In this document: in pieces, positions 63,594 through 64,000 of the stretch
How positions within the stretch are numbered: the stretch's first letter is position 1
Layout: every line of letters starts with the position of its first letter
From: Nectonema munidae
Lineage: Eukaryota; Nematomorpha; Nectonematoida; Nectonematidae
NCBI GenBank assembly: GCA_030549495.1
Contig: JAUIRK010000862.1
Coordinates: 370,001-434,000, forward strand
Length of the DNA: 64,000 nucleotides
Reading direction: 5' to 3'
Program-made: the position numbers and the translations under genes
Notes under the pieces: model-generated
What the model was told of the DNA's origin: nothing
What the model saw: only the letters and a program-made list of their open reading frames with translations
Databases searched by the model: none

Positions 63594-64000
63594 TGATCAA
63601 GTTAGCTAATGAAAACTAAAGCTATTCTTTCCACAGCTAGCTAACCTCGCTTGTCAATATCTAATGTTTCTTACTAATCAAAATCAGAAATATCGTATTT
63701 TGGAAATCAAAATCAGAATTTTATAAGTGAAAAAATATCAGAATGAAAATTGTATTTAAAAAATTCACAGAATCAGATTCGTCATCTAGAATCGGTCCTA
63801 ACCCTGAAGGGCCGTAGATCTTTTTGTGCATGAAGGTCATCTTAAAATTCTTAATCCCCATAGAAGCCGCATAGAATATTTTTTATTCCCCAATATTTTA
63901 TTTAAGTATTTTATATACAACTAAATGAACAAACAACATTTTAACATATTTTAATTAAGTATATTTTTTAAATTCAATTAACAAGTAAAATAATAAGATT
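63594..64000. other. Right edge, non-coding
   Basis: AT-rich sequence with nothing recognised. Confidence 0.4.

Overview
The window is AT-rich eukaryotic nuclear DNA, made mostly of transposable-element debris around one recognisable host gene. Intron-bearing genes, hAT, piggyBac and pogo-type DNA transposons, I/R1-like non-LTR retrotransposons with short tandem 3' tails, and tRNA-derived SINEs point to an invertebrate. An arthropod, perhaps a crustacean, is my best guess, but that is inference. I saw no rRNA or tRNA gene, CRISPR array, operon or bacterial signal.

Layout. 1-8.9 kb holds decayed LINE pieces and one candidate host exon on the minus strand. 8950-11612 is a hAT-like element with a perfect 8-bp target duplication and smaller elements nested in it. 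13.2-20.8 kb is a clear nest. A terminal-inverted-repeat (TIR) element (13380-20664) carries a broken, intron-containing gene resembling the C-terminal half of SAMD3-like proteins. It is split by a nearly intact 5.3-kb LINE (15111-20395) flanked by a 13-bp duplication. 22.7-33.6 kb holds a pogo-type MITE, two piggyBac transposase remnants (one with an intron that contains a hAT MITE), hAT transposase remnants, two satellites of about 152 bp, and a hAT remnant cut by a MITE with perfect TIRs and duplication. 36.0-42.0 kb has older LINE copies interrupted by a 3.6-kb non-coding hAT-like element full of internal repeats.

From 43496 to past the right edge runs a host gene, a procollagen galactosyltransferase (GLT25D/COLGALT) family member. 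I could follow it through seven exons that keep frame across six introns. Its introns hold the remaining elements: SINEs, a GTF2IRD2-like hAT transposase, a ZBED5/SCAND3-like hAT transposase, MITEs, and a degraded LINE/hAT mixture. The conserved acidic DxD-like motif of its first glycosyltransferase domain reads DVG.

The most notable points are the SAMD3-like gene inside a TIR element, the divergent COLGALT gene, and several insertions whose target duplications let their order be read. All assignments come from reading the sequence. No database search was run.
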